DNA of 35,239 bases, taken from the NCBI RefSeq assembly GCF_003970795.1, contig NZ_RWKW01000103.1, positions 1 through 35,239 of the forward strand, written 5' to 3'. Below, in pieces: positions 18,242 through 27,021 of the stretch. The translations under genes and the position numbers were made by a program. The notes beneath the pieces are model-generated. The model was not told the origin of the DNA and ran no database searches. It worked only from the letters and a program-made list of their open reading frames with translations. Source of the stretch: Aquibium carbonis. GTDB taxonomy: Bacteria > Pseudomonadota > Alphaproteobacteria > Rhizobiales > Rhizobiaceae. Numbering within the stretch: position 1 is the stretch's first letter; each line of letters starts with the position of its first letter.

Positions 18242-19237
18242 ATGACCACGCCTCCCCGTCCCGATTTCGTCGCCGAACAGCGCGCGGCCCAAGCGGCCTT
18301 CTTCGCCGCTGAACATCCAGGCCATGTCGGTTTCGAAGGCAGCCTCTATCGCCTGCACCCGGACGATCGGCTCTCCAATCTCAATCCCGTCATCCGCGAT
18401 GCCGCCGAGCGCTCCTTCGCCGACAACGCCATCGCCTGGCACCAGCATGCCGCGCATGGCCTGTCGTCGCAGGCCGCTTGCCTCAATTTTCTCATGCCTC
18501 TGGCCACGCGTCCGGACGTGCTGGCCCGCCTCGTCCAGTCCGCCGTCGGTGGCGAGCTTCCCGAGATGCTGGCCGTCGAAGCAGGCCCGGACGGCGAGCC
18601 ATGGTTCGTCGGCTTCGAGTGGATCGGCCGCGAGGATTATCTCAACGAATGGCCGCGCAGCGGCCAGCCCCGGCGCGGCGCCAACGTGACGTCGGCCGAC
18701 GCGATACTGCGTTACCGGCAGGCTGGCCGGATCGAGACCCTGCTCGTCGAGTGGAAATATACCGAGTCCTACGGCGCGCCGCCCGAACAGAAACGGGAGG
18801 CCGAACGGCTGCGCCGCTACCAGAAGATCATCTTCTCGCCCTTCGGTCCGCTGCGCAGCGATGCCGGGTTGAAACCGGCCGACCTTTTCTGGGATCCGTT
18901 CTACCAGCTCATGCGCCAGCAGGTCCTCGCCTGGCGCATGCAGGCGGCCAGGGAAGACGCAACGGAGCGCGTGCGCGTGCTGCATGTCGCGCCGGCCGGC
19001 AACTGGCGGCTCAGGCGCGTGACGTCCCCTGCGCTGCGGGCCCTGGGCGACGACGCCTTCGCCGTCTTCCGTGGCCTTCTGGCCGATCCCGAAAGCTTCG
19101 TCAGCCTGTCGACCGAGGCGCTGTTCCAGCCACTGATCGCCGATGCGCCGGCCGATGATCAATGGGCGCTTTATCTTCGCAGCCGCTACGGGTTCCTGAC
19201 GTCATGCGAACCTGTCGACGAGGCCGAGGACCGATAG
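18242..19237 (+). CDS. Putative PD-(D/E)XK endonuclease, PGN_0703 family
   Basis: The 331-residue protein contains a nuclease core with Asp153 (TSADAILRY) followed 17 residues later by Glu170-Trp-Lys172 (LLVEWKYTESYG), the D...ExK arrangement of restriction-type nucleases. EWKYTE is characteristic of the PGN_0703 group annotated as putative restriction endonucleases. A conserved N-terminal region with NPVIRDAAERSFADN and SSQAACLNFLMPL precedes it. GGAG nine bases before the ATG supports the start. The stop is three bases from the SbcD-like start, so it heads a three-gene operon with the SbcD/SbcC-like pair. No modification methyltransferase is adjacent apart from the Hen1-like gene, which targets RNA in known cases. 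Confidence 0.78.
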   Translation: MTTPPRPDFVAEQRAAQAAFFAAEHPGHVGFEGSLYRLHPDDRLSNLNPVIRDAAERSFADNAIAWHQHAAHGLSSQAACLNFLMPLATRPDVLARLVQSAVGGELPEMLAVEAGPDGEPWFVGFEWIGREDYLNEWPRSGQPRRGANVTSADAILRYRQAGRIETLLVEWKYTESYGAPPEQKREAERLRRYQKIIFSPFGPLRSDAGLKPADLFWDPFYQLMRQQVLAWRMQAAREDATERVRVLHVAPAGNWRLRRVTSPALRALGDDAFAVFRGLLADPESFVSLSTEALFQPLIADAPADDQWALYLRSRYGFLTSCEPVDEAEDR

Positions 19238-19240
19238 CCC

Positions 19241-20365
19241 TTGTTCCGCTTTCTGCATTCGAGCGATCTGCATCTGGGAAAGCGCTTCGGTAACCTCGCG
19301 GAAGATTTGCGCGGCCGGTTGCGCGAAGCACGCCATGGGTCGATCGAGCGGCTTGCGGCGCGGGCGCGGGAGAACGGCGCCGACGTCGTCCTGCTCGCCG
19401 GCGACACCTTCGACACCGAGACCCCGACGCCGGACATCCGCCGCCAGGCGATCGCCGAAATGAGCCGTCACGCGCCGCTGCGCTGGGTCATCCTGCCCGG
19501 CAATCACGATTCGCTGCAGGCCGCGCCGCTCTGGGCGGCCCTGCGCGCCGGCTTGCCGGAAAACGTGATCCTCGCCACGGAAGCGCAGCCTTTGACCCTG
19601 GCGCCTGGCGTCGCCCTGTTGCCCGCGCCTTGCACGACGCGTCGGCCTGGCCGAGACCTGAGCGAATGGATGGACACGGCGGCGACCCCGGACGACACCA
19701 TCCGGATCGGTCTCGCCCACGGGCCGGTCCAGAGCTTTTCGGAGGAAACTCTCGCATCCGACATTTTGGCGCCGGATCGGGCGCGCCGGGCCGGGCTCGA
19801 CTATCTGGCGCTCGGCGACTGGCACGGCGCCGTCGCCATCGATGCCCGCACCCGCTACAGCGGAACGCCCGAGCCGGATCGCTTCAAGCACGACGAGCCG
19901 GGCCGGGCCCTGGTCGTCAGCATCGAATCCCCGAGGGCGGAACCGGTCGTTACAGCGGTGGAAACCGGCCTCTTCGCCTGGAAGACCACGACCCTCGATC
20001 TCCTGCCGACCGACGATTGCGAGGCGGCGCTCGCGGCGATCCTTCCGCCGGCTCACCTGCGTCGCCATGCCCTCCTGCGCATCGCCGCATCCGGCCGGGC
20101 GGGAATTGCCGGGCGAACCGCGCTGGTCGCCGCAATCGCGGACGCCGCGCCCGACTACGCGCTGCTCGAACTCGACGAAACAGGTCTGTCGACCGAATGC
20201 GATGCCACCGATCTGGACCGCATCGACCGCTCGGGCGCGCTCCGCGACGCCGCCGAAACGCTTTTGGCGCAGGCCGGTGACGAAAGTCGCGCCGAGGTCG
20301 ATCGCGAGGTCGCGCGCGGCGCGCTGGTGCGCCTGTTTTCCTATTGCGCGACGGCATCGTCATGA
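19241..20365 (+). CDS. SbcD/Mre11-like DNA repair metallophosphoesterase
   Basis: The 374-residue protein has the five Mre11-type phosphoesterase motifs: SSDLHLG (7-13), AGDTFD (53-58), PGNHD (86-90), AHG (159-161) and GDWHG (192-196). It would cut double-strand ends or hairpins together with the SbcC-like ATPase. The start is a TTG preceded by GAGGA ten bases upstream; the sequence FRFLHSSDLHLG begins directly after it as in the family. The C-terminal 150 residues form the capping and ATPase-binding part and are less conserved. Its stop overlaps the next start as ATGA. It is closer to the YhaO type than to E. coli SbcD. Confidence 0.88.
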   Translation: MFRFLHSSDLHLGKRFGNLAEDLRGRLREARHGSIERLAARARENGADVVLLAGDTFDTETPTPDIRRQAIAEMSRHAPLRWVILPGNHDSLQAAPLWAALRAGLPENVILATEAQPLTLAPGVALLPAPCTTRRPGRDLSEWMDTAATPDDTIRIGLAHGPVQSFSEETLASDILAPDRARRAGLDYLALGDWHGAVAIDARTRYSGTPEPDRFKHDEPGRALVVSIESPRAEPVVTAVETGLFAWKTTTLDLLPTDDCEAALAAILPPAHLRRHALLRIAASGRAGIAGRTALVAAIADAAPDYALLELDETGLSTECDATDLDRIDRSGALRDAAETLLAQAGDESRAEVDREVARGALVRLFSYCATASS

Positions 20366-22992
20366 AGATCACCGCGCTCAGGCTCTTCAACGTCAAGCGT
20401 TTCGCTGGCCGGGGCGTCGCCATCGAGGACATCGGCGACGGCGTCAATGTGCTCTGCGCGGCCAACGAGTTCGGCAAGTCGACGAGTTTCGAGGCGCTGC
20501 ATGCGCTGTTCTTCCAGGCCCACACCGGCCAGCCGAAGGACGTCAAGCGGCTCCAGCCCTACAGCGGCGGCAATCCTGTCGTCGAGGCCGATATCCAGAC
20601 CGAAAAGGGCCGTTACCGACTAGCCAAGCAGTTCATCGGCGGCCGACGCGCCACCGTGACGGACTTGGGCAGCGGTCGGCTGGTCGCACAGGCGGACGAG
20701 GCCGAAAACTTCATCGCCGGGCTGACGCGGGGCGGCACGGCGGGCCCGTCCGGCCTTCTCTGGGTCCGCCAGGGCATCACCGGCATCGAGGACCGTGACA
20801 AGCGGGAGGAGGAGGACGAGCGTCGGGTGCGCGCCAGCCTGCTCGAATCGGTGCAGGGCGAAGTCGAGGCCGTCACCGGCGGCCGGCGCATGGCGGAGGT
20901 GTCGGCCCGCTGCGCCGAAGAACTCGGCCGGCTCGTCACCGCCACCGGGCGCCCCAAGGTCGGTGGCCCCTATGACACCGCGCTTGCCGAGCAAAGGCGG
21001 CTTGCAGCGGAAGACGCGCGGCTCACGGCCGACGTCGCCGCCCTGCGCAAGGATCTCGACGATCGTGCCGGCGCGGCGAGGCATCTGAAGGATCTGGACG
21101 ATCCCGCGGAAAGAGACGCTCGGCGCGCCGCACTCGAAAAGGCGCAGGCCGCGCTCGACGCCGCGAAGGTCCATGGCGAGGCGCTGCGGTCTGCGCAAGC
21201 GGAACTGGCGCATGCGCGCGGCCGCCGCGACGCGACCCGGCGGGAACTCGATACCTTCCGCGGCGCGCTGGCGAAGGCGTCTCTGCTGGCGGTCCAGGTC
21301 GCCACGGCCGAGCAAGCCCGCGACGCGGCCCTCGTCCGGCACCGGGCAGCGATGGACGAAATCGCCAGGGCGGATGCCGAAACGCAGATCGCCGAGACGG
21401 AGGAGAAGCAGGCGCGCGACCTGCTGGCGCGGCTCGACGCCGCGCTGAAGGCGAAGGACCATGCCGAGCGGCTGGCCGCGCTGGCGACGAAGCTCGAAAC
21501 CGTCGAAGCATTGCGGATGGAACTGGAGGGAGCCGAGGCCGCGCTGGCCTCGCTCGCCGTCCCGGCAAAGACGGTGGACCGCCTGCAGGACCTCGAAATC
21601 GAGATCGCGGGCCTCGCGGCATTGGAAACGGCCCGCCAACCGAAACTCGGCATCGTCTACGAGCCCGGCGCAATCGCCCGCGTCACCCTCGATGGCCAGG
21701 TTCTCGACGACGGCGAGGAGCGCGGCTTCGCTGATTCGGCCCGCCTCGACATTCCCGGCATCGGCATGATGACGCTTCGCACCAGTCGCCCCGCCGGCGA
21801 CAACGACGCCCTTCGCAAGGCCAAGGCCGAGCGCGACGGCCTGCTGGCCGGGCTCGGCGCCGAAAACCTGCCGGAGGTGCGGCGGCGCGAAGCGGACGCC
21901 CAGCGCGCGACGGTCGAGATCGAGCGGCTGCGCGCCGGCATCAAGGCTTTGGCGCCGCAAGGCCTCCCCGCCTTGCGCGAGGAGATGGCGCGTCTCGCCG
22001 CGGCAGGCCCGCTTCCCCTCGAGGTCAAAGGCGATCCGGATTCGGCTCGACAGGGCGTCGAGCAGGCGGCGGAGCGGGTCGCCGCCGCCCGGCTCGCGCT
22101 GCGTGAGGCCCAGCCGACGCGCGGTGTCGCCGAGAACGCCTTGCGGGGCGCCGAGACGTCGCTGGCGTCGCTCCAGGGCGAGCGGGCACAGGTCGAAGCC
22201 TCGCTCGGACCCTTGAACGAACGCGCCGGCCGCGAGCAGGCCTTGGCCGACGAAGCTCGACTTGCCGACGAACATGCCGCCGAAGCGGAGGTCAGGACGG
22301 CGCGCCTGCGCGACGCCGCGCCCGATCTCGCCTCGGCGGAGGCCGCCGTCAGGCGCCTGCGCTCGGCCGAGGAATCCGCCGCCAGGCAGATCGCCGACCT
22401 GCGCGAACGCATCGCCGGGCTCGACGGCACCATCCGCGCCCGCGCCGACGAAGCCGTCGAGGAGCAGTTGCAGGAAACCCGCGAGGCGCTCGACGCCGCC
22501 AACCGTCGCGTGGCGGCTTTCGCGGCGGAGGTCGCCCTCCTCGACAGGTTGCAATCGACGCTGCACGCGGCCCGCTCGGCCGCCCGCGACCTCTATCTGA
22601 AGCCGGTGATGCAGGAACTGCGCCCGCTGCTCGCGCTGCTCTTCGACGACCTGTCGATCACCTTCGACGAGAAGACGCTTCTGCCGCACAGGATCACCCG
22701 CGGCGGGGCGGAGGAGGACGTCGAACGGCTGAGCGGGGGCACGCGCGAGCAATTGTCGATCCTGACGCGTCTCGCCTTCGCGCGGCTTCTCGCCCGCGAC
22801 GGCCGACCGGCGCCGGTGATCCTCGACGACGCGCTGGTCTATTCCGACGACGACCGCATCGAGAAGATGTTCGATGCCCTGCACCGGCAGTCGGCCGACC
22901 AGCAGATCATCGTCTTTTCCTGCCGCCAGCGCGCCTTCGCCCGCCTCGGCGGCCGGGCGCTGAGCATGATCGACTGGAAGCCCGAAGACTAG
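20362..22992 (+). CDS. SbcC/Rad50-like SMC-type ATPase without zinc hook
   Basis: The 876-residue protein is built like an SMC ATPase: N-terminal half with P-loop AANEFGKST (33-41), long Ala/Glu/Arg-rich coiled coils (about 175-425 and 480-745), and a C-terminal half with signature RLSGGTREQLS near 789 and Walker B PVILDDALVYSDD near 817. The first P-loop glycine is Ala. There is no CxxC zinc hook; instead a short beta-rich segment at about 428-478 sits between the coils (IVYEPGAIARVTLDGQVLDD). It is close to YhaN-type ATPases. The start ATG overlaps the SbcD-like stop by four bases, and the two should form one nuclease-ATPase complex. Confidence 0.87.
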   Translation: MKITALRLFNVKRFAGRGVAIEDIGDGVNVLCAANEFGKSTSFEALHALFFQAHTGQPKDVKRLQPYSGGNPVVEADIQTEKGRYRLAKQFIGGRRATVTDLGSGRLVAQADEAENFIAGLTRGGTAGPSGLLWVRQGITGIEDRDKREEEDERRVRASLLESVQGEVEAVTGGRRMAEVSARCAEELGRLVTATGRPKVGGPYDTALAEQRRLAAEDARLTADVAALRKDLDDRAGAARHLKDLDDPAERDARRAALEKAQAALDAAKVHGEALRSAQAELAHARGRRDATRRELDTFRGALAKASLLAVQVATAEQARDAALVRHRAAMDEIARADAETQIAETEEKQARDLLARLDAALKAKDHAERLAALATKLETVEALRMELEGAEAALASLAVPAKTVDRLQDLEIEIAGLAALETARQPKLGIVYEPGAIARVTLDGQVLDDGEERGFADSARLDIPGIGMMTLRTSRPAGDNDALRKAKAERDGLLAGLGAENLPEVRRREADAQRATVEIERLRAGIKALAPQGLPALREEMARLAAAGPLPLEVKGDPDSARQGVEQAAERVAAARLALREAQPTRGVAENALRGAETSLASLQGERAQVEASLGPLNERAGREQALADEARLADEHAAEAEVRTARLRDAAPDLASAEAAVRRLRSAEESAARQIADLRERIAGLDGTIRARADEAVEEQLQETREALDAANRRVAAFAAEVALLDRLQSTLHAARSAARDLYLKPVMQELRPLLALLFDDLSITFDEKTLLPHRITRGGAEEDVERLSGGTREQLSILTRLAFARLLARDGRPAPVILDDALVYSDDDRIEKMFDALHRQSADQQIIVFSCRQRAFARLGGRALSMIDWKPED

Positions 22993-23081
22993 GCTGCGCG
23001 GCAGAGTGCAGGAACCGAATCAGGCTCCGCGCCCAGGCCCTTGTCTTTGCAGCGATTCCCCGATCGTCTCCGGCTCGTCTG

Positions 23082-23513
23082 TCAGAAATGTTCGCCCGTC
23101 TGGAAAGGCCCGATCCGGACGCCCGCCGCCACGAGGTAGGCCGTGGACCAGCCGATCAGCAGGAAGCCGTTGACGCCTTCGAGCGCGGCGAAGAGGCGCC
23201 ATTCGGCGGCCGGAACGACGTCGCCGTAGCCGAGCGTCGAGAAGGTCACGGTGGAGAAGTAGAGCGCCGTCTCGAAGTCGCCGAACACGCCGAGCCCGTG
23301 ATGGAAGGCCGCCCAGAGCCAGACCTCGACGGTCATGATGGCGAAGATGCCGATGACGGTCGTGACCATCGCCAGGGTTCGGCTCCTGTGCCCGTGCACC
23401 CGGAAGCGGGAGGTCATCGCACGCATCAGGTGCGTGACCGCAATCAGTCCCCAGGTGTGGATGACGACCGTCAGGGCGATCACGAAGGTGCCGAGGACCA
23501 GATTGGCGAACAT
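23082..23513 (-). CDS. Two-pore-domain-type potassium channel (Ion_trans_2)
   Basis: The 143-residue membrane protein has hydrophobic helices at about 5-29, 48-71 and 108-131, and between the last two a pore loop TVTFSTLGYGDVVP (88-101) whose TLGYGD is the potassium selectivity filter. There is no RCK/TrkA-N regulatory domain, so gating is unknown. An extra first helix and a basic cytoplasmic loop (SRFRVHGHRSRT) precede the classic two-helix channel. AGGA seven bases before the ATG supports the start. It lies 43 bp downstream of the diheme peroxidase stop on the same strand. Confidence 0.85.
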   Translation of the reverse strand: MFANLVLGTFVIALTVVIHTWGLIAVTHLMRAMTSRFRVHGHRSRTLAMVTTVIGIFAIMTVEVWLWAAFHHGLGVFGDFETALYFSTVTFSTLGYGDVVPAAEWRLFAALEGVNGFLLIGWSTAYLVAAGVRIGPFQTGEHF

Positions 23514-23556
23514 CGGTACATCCTAGCGCATCTGTCGGCGCCGGCATTGCCGAAGA

Positions 23557-24807
23557 TCAATTTTCCTGCGGCGCCTGACCGACGTGCGAAGCCTTCCCGT
23601 CCATCGGCTCGAGCGTGTTCAGGAAAGCGATCAGCGCCATGCGGCCCCGGTCGGTCAGCACGAATCCTTCGATCGCCGTACGCCCCGATGGCGCTTCCGG
23701 CGCGCTGGCATAATGGTCGACCACCTCCTCCAGCGTCGCGATCTGGCCCGCATGCATGTAGGGCGCCCGACCGGCCACGCCGCGCAGCGAGGGCGTCTTG
23801 AAGGCACGCTCCAGTGCCTCGCCGTCCCGGACCATGAAGCGGATCTCGCCACACTGCTCGGGCGTGGTGTCGGAAAAGGCGCCGAGACAGTTGAACGGGT
23901 CGGCCAGCACCTTGGCCACCGCGTCGGCCCGGCCCCTGTCCGGGGGCAGGCCCGGCACCGCCGGAACGCCGGTGTTGTGGAAATGGTCGTCGGTGAAGCG
24001 CGGGCCGTTGTGGCAGTTCACGCAGGACGCCTCGCCCATGAAGAGCTTCAGCCCCTCGAGTTCGAGGTCCGACAGCGCCGCCTCGCCCTCCGGTCGCCTT
24101 CCTGCCGCGACCGCCTCGGCGAAACGGTCGAAGCGGGTCATGACGGGAGCGATCGTCCGTTCGAAGGCTGCGACTGCCTTGCCCATGTTCGAGTAGACGC
24201 GATCGACACGCCCTCGCTCGTCGTCCGTCAGTCCCGCCCATGCCGCCCGCTCCGACTCGCTGCCGAGCGGACTTGTGTCTTCGGGCAATCCCGTCAGGTC
24301 GGGCAGCGGCCCGAACACGGCTTCATATTCGTCACGGTAGGCGTTCGCCACCTGCCGAACCAGCGCCACCCGGTTGCCGCCGTGCTCGACAGGGTTCTCC
24401 CACGGCCCCAGCGCCTGCGCCCACAGGCTGTCGGCGCGCCCGTCCCAGAACTGCCACGGGCTCCAGGCCACGCCTTCGAGCGGCATGGTGCGCCGATCGG
24501 CTTCGCCGATGCCGATCGCGCGCGCGATTCCGTCCTGGAACCGCCGCGTCGGCTGGTGGCAGGAAGCGCAGGACACCGAGCCGTCCGCCGACAGGTCGTG
24601 GTCGAAGAACAACGCCTCCCCCAGCGCCGCAGCCGCGGGATCGTCGGCGACGCGGTTCGACGGATCGGCAGGCAGCAGCGGCAGCGCCGCGAGCGACAGC
24701 GTTGCGACCACGCGCGCCTCGCCCTCGCTCAGGTTCGACGGCTTGCAGGCGCCCGCCAGCAGCAGGGCCGCGAGGGCAACGCCGGTCGTCAGCAGGCGCG
24801 GGCGCAT
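23557..24807 (-). CDS. Diheme cytochrome c peroxidase / MauG family protein
   Basis: The 416-residue exported protein carries two c-heme sites, CASCH at 80-84 and CVNCH near 262, and the opening LGEALFFDHDLSADGSVSC typical of bacterial diheme peroxidases and MauG relatives. It would reduce peroxide or carry out a related oxidation in the periplasm with electrons from cytochrome c. The N-terminus MRPRLLTTGVALAALLLAGAC could be a lipoprotein signal with Cys21, although the lipobox is imperfect. GAGG lies five bases before the ATG. The gene begins seven bases after the stop of the YtkA-like gene, so the two form an operon. Confidence 0.88.
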   Translation of the reverse strand: MRPRLLTTGVALAALLLAGACKPSNLSEGEARVVATLSLAALPLLPADPSNRVADDPAAAALGEALFFDHDLSADGSVSCASCHQPTRRFQDGIARAIGIGEADRRTMPLEGVAWSPWQFWDGRADSLWAQALGPWENPVEHGGNRVALVRQVANAYRDEYEAVFGPLPDLTGLPEDTSPLGSESERAAWAGLTDDERGRVDRVYSNMGKAVAAFERTIAPVMTRFDRFAEAVAAGRRPEGEAALSDLELEGLKLFMGEASCVNCHNGPRFTDDHFHNTGVPAVPGLPPDRGRADAVAKVLADPFNCLGAFSDTTPEQCGEIRFMVRDGEALERAFKTPSLRGVAGRAPYMHAGQIATLEEVVDHYASAPEAPSGRTAIEGFVLTDRGRMALIAFLNTLEPMDGKASHVGQAPQEN

Positions 24808-24814
24808 CGCCGCC

Positions 24815-25243
24815 TCACAAAACGAGGTTGAAGGTCACGTCGTCGCTTCGGCCATCGGCGGCGATGGCGAGCTTCAGTTCCCACCAGCCACCCATGTTGA
24901 AACGCACGCCCTCGATGCGGTAGCGGCCTTCGCCCAGCGCCGCCGTCATGGCCGGCGCCGTTGGCAGTCCGTGGCCGTGCTGCGGCATGCCGCCGTCGAC
25001 CGAAATCGTCGCGTCCTCCACCGGTGCCCCGTCGGGCGTGGTCACCGTCACGATCCAGCTGTGGAGCGGCCCCTGCCGCACAGGCTCGCTTTCCGGCGCA
25101 ATGGCCACGGTGAACATGCCGGCCTGCGTTTGCTTCGAGCGGGCGAGATCGAGGTCGTCCGGCGGCGGTGCCATCATGCGCCAGCCAACGAAGGCGGCCG
25201 CGAGAGCGACGACCGCGACGAGAACGTAGATCAGTTTCTTCAT
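24815..25243 (-). CDS. YtkA/FixH-like membrane-anchored protein
   Basis: The 142-residue protein has one N-terminal membrane helix (KKLIYVLVAVVALAAAFVGW) and a periplasmic beta-sandwich of the YtkA-like type, with the ligand-like segment DGGMPQHGHGLPTAPAM around residues 84-100 and FNMGGWWELKLAI near the end. Such domains occur in FixH and in proteins linked to copper or heme-copper enzymes; the Met/His-rich segment is suited to metal binding. GGAAG precedes the ATG. Tight linkage to the diheme peroxidase suggests a role in its maturation or electron supply, which is inference from position. Confidence 0.75.
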   Translation of the reverse strand: MKKLIYVLVAVVALAAAFVGWRMMAPPPDDLDLARSKQTQAGMFTVAIAPESEPVRQGPLHSWIVTVTTPDGAPVEDATISVDGGMPQHGHGLPTAPAMTAALGEGRYRIEGVRFNMGGWWELKLAIAADGRSDDVTFNLVL

Positions 25244-25408
25244 CTTCGCTTCCTGGGCGCCCGGCACCGGGACTGACGTCATCGAACCCTCGGCTCGCAT
25301 GGAGGGACGAAATGTACGGCTTCCCGTCGCTGGAAGGTCAAGGACGGATTCCCGACCCTCGCCTTCGACCGGCATCGCGTGTAGAGGGAGCCGAAAGGGA
25401 GAAAAAGA

Positions 25409-26341
25409 ATGGCCGGACAGGGGGTCGCGTCGATCGGGGAGTGCATGCTGGAACTGTCCGGCGCGGGTGGCGACGACTGGCGCATGGGCTTTGCCGGCGA
25501 CACGTTCAACACGCTCTGGGCGCTGCGCGCGCTGACGGATGCCGCCCGTCCCGCCGACTATGTCAGCGCTTTCGGCGACGACCCCTTCTCGCGCGATCAG
25601 ATTGCTTTCATGGGCGATGCGGGCATTGGCATCGCGGCGAGCCCGGTCATCTCCGGCGCGCGGCCCGGCCTCTACGCCATCACGCTTACCGGCGCCGAGC
25701 GTTCCTTCACCTACTGGCGCTCCGACGCCGCCGCCCGTCGTCTCGCCGACGACCCCGCCGCACTCGCCGCGTCGCTGAAGGACCGGGCGCTGGTCTATTT
25801 CTCCGGCATCACGCTCGCCATTCTCGACGAAGCGCCGCGCCGGACGCTGCTGGCCGCCATTGCGTCCGCGCGGAAGGCTGGCGCCCGCATCGCCTTCGAT
25901 CCCAACTACCGACCGCGCCTCTGGTCCTCGGTCGATGCCGCCCGCGCTGCCATCACCGAGGCGCTGTCGGTGACGGACATCGCGCTGCCCACCTTCCCGG
26001 ACGAGCAGGCCCTGTTCGGCGACACGAGGCCCGCCGACACCGCCGCGCGCCTGAATCAGGCGGGCGTTTCCGAAATCGTGGTCAAGGATGGCGCCGAACC
26101 GGCGCTCGCCGCCTGGGACGGACGGAGCGAGACGATCCCGGCGGTTTCCGTGACGAACCCTGTGGACACGACCGGCGCCGGCGACAGCTTCAACGGCGGC
26201 TATCTCGCCGCCCGCCTCGCCGGAGACGCGCCCAGCGTCGCCGTTCGCCGCGCCCATGCGGTCGCCGCCGCCGTAGTGCAGGTGCGCGGGGCGCTGGCGC
26301 CCTTCGAGGTTCTCTCTTCAACATTTGCGAAAAATCAATAA
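25409..26341 (+). CDS. kdgK: 2-dehydro-3-deoxygluconokinase (PfkB family)
   Basis: KdgK phosphorylates 2-keto-3-deoxygluconate to KDPG for aldol cleavage in the Entner-Doudoroff route. The 310-residue PfkB protein opens VASIGECMLELS, holds GFAGDTFNTLWALR near residue 27, the KdgK-type motif FDPNYRPRLW near 166 and the C-terminal PfkB signature DTTGAGDSFNGGYLA near 253 with the catalytic Asp. GGGAG precedes the ATG. It is divergent from the ytkA-like gene. The last eight codons (SSTFAKNQ) are AT-rich, unlike the rest, which suggests that an insertion replaced the original 3' end. KDG itself is the expected substrate; a sulfonated analogue is only a thought prompted by the neighbours. Confidence 0.85.
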   Translation: MAGQGVASIGECMLELSGAGGDDWRMGFAGDTFNTLWALRALTDAARPADYVSAFGDDPFSRDQIAFMGDAGIGIAASPVISGARPGLYAITLTGAERSFTYWRSDAAARRLADDPAALAASLKDRALVYFSGITLAILDEAPRRTLLAAIASARKAGARIAFDPNYRPRLWSSVDAARAAITEALSVTDIALPTFPDEQALFGDTRPADTAARLNQAGVSEIVVKDGAEPALAAWDGRSETIPAVSVTNPVDTTGAGDSFNGGYLAARLAGDAPSVAVRRAHAVAAAVVQVRGALAPFEVLSSTFAKNQ

Positions 26342-26403
26342 CCGCGCTAACTGTCGTATGCATGAATAATATAGTACGTTCCACACTGAACGGAGAACCT
26401 CAT

Positions 26404-27021
26404 ATGTTTGATTTCTGGACGAACATCAGTGAGGGGCAAGGCGCTGTAGTTTCATCGATTTTTACCATTATTGCTGCTGCGCTTGGCGTTGTGCTAGGAA
26501 GTCGACTTTTTGGTGGGAAAGTCACGGATCTAAGAAAGGCATTGCGTCACGCTGAGGAAGCTTTGAATACTCATGAGAGGTCCGTGGACCATAAACTAAG
26601 AGAGATACTGGACAACATTAAGTTTGTTGAGGTCAACGTCGTCAGCTCCTTAGAAAAAATTAGCCGTGTGAGCGGTGAAATTGTTACATCCAATTTAGCC
26701 GACGAAAATGCCAATCCGGAACAGCAGCAATCAAACATTGAAAGGATACGAAGCGACTGGCGAAAATTAAGCGAGTCACTTGAGGACATCGTCTCAGACG
26801 TTTCAATTGATGGCCGGACACGAGCCAAGTACGCTCGAATTGACCGCCGACAATACGGGCAATTGATTGAATCTTATCATGAGGATTTCGGACTACCAAA
26901 TGTAACAAAGTATCGCCGAGCACTACAGATTTGGCATAAATACAGGAACGGACGATCCGTCCCTACCGACATTGAGGTTCAAGAAATGAGCCGCCTAAGC
27001 GCAGAACTAGCGCCAGACTAG
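26404..27021 (+). CDS. AT-rich orphan gene: membrane-anchored coiled-coil protein, function unknown
   Basis: The 205-residue product has one membrane helix at about 13-33 (VVSSIFTIIAAALGVVLGS), a coiled-coil-like charged region (about 37-80) and a C-terminal basic, probably helical region with DRRQYGQLIESYHEDFG and RRALQIWHKYRNG. I recognise no family. G+C is about 44 percent in two counted rows (26461-26520, 26581-26640), against 70 percent in a kdgK row, and codons end freely in A/T, so the gene is foreign. GGAG eight bases before ATG 26404 decides the start over ATG 26362. Its TAG stop overlaps the convergent galM stop within CTAG. Confidence 0.7.
   Translation: MFDFWTNISEGQGAVVSSIFTIIAAALGVVLGSRLFGGKVTDLRKALRHAEEALNTHERSVDHKLREILDNIKFVEVNVVSSLEKISRVSGEIVTSNLADENANPEQQQSNIERIRSDWRKLSESLEDIVSDVSIDGRTRAKYARIDRRQYGQLIESYHEDFGLPNVTKYRRALQIWHKYRNGRSVPTDIEVQEMSRLSAELAPD

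Noticed and set aside
20620-22884. Very long open frame on the minus strand opposite the SbcC-like gene
   Set aside because: It is a mirror of GC-rich codon bias; the protein is low-complexity with no family signature, while the plus strand encodes a complete SMC-type ATPase.
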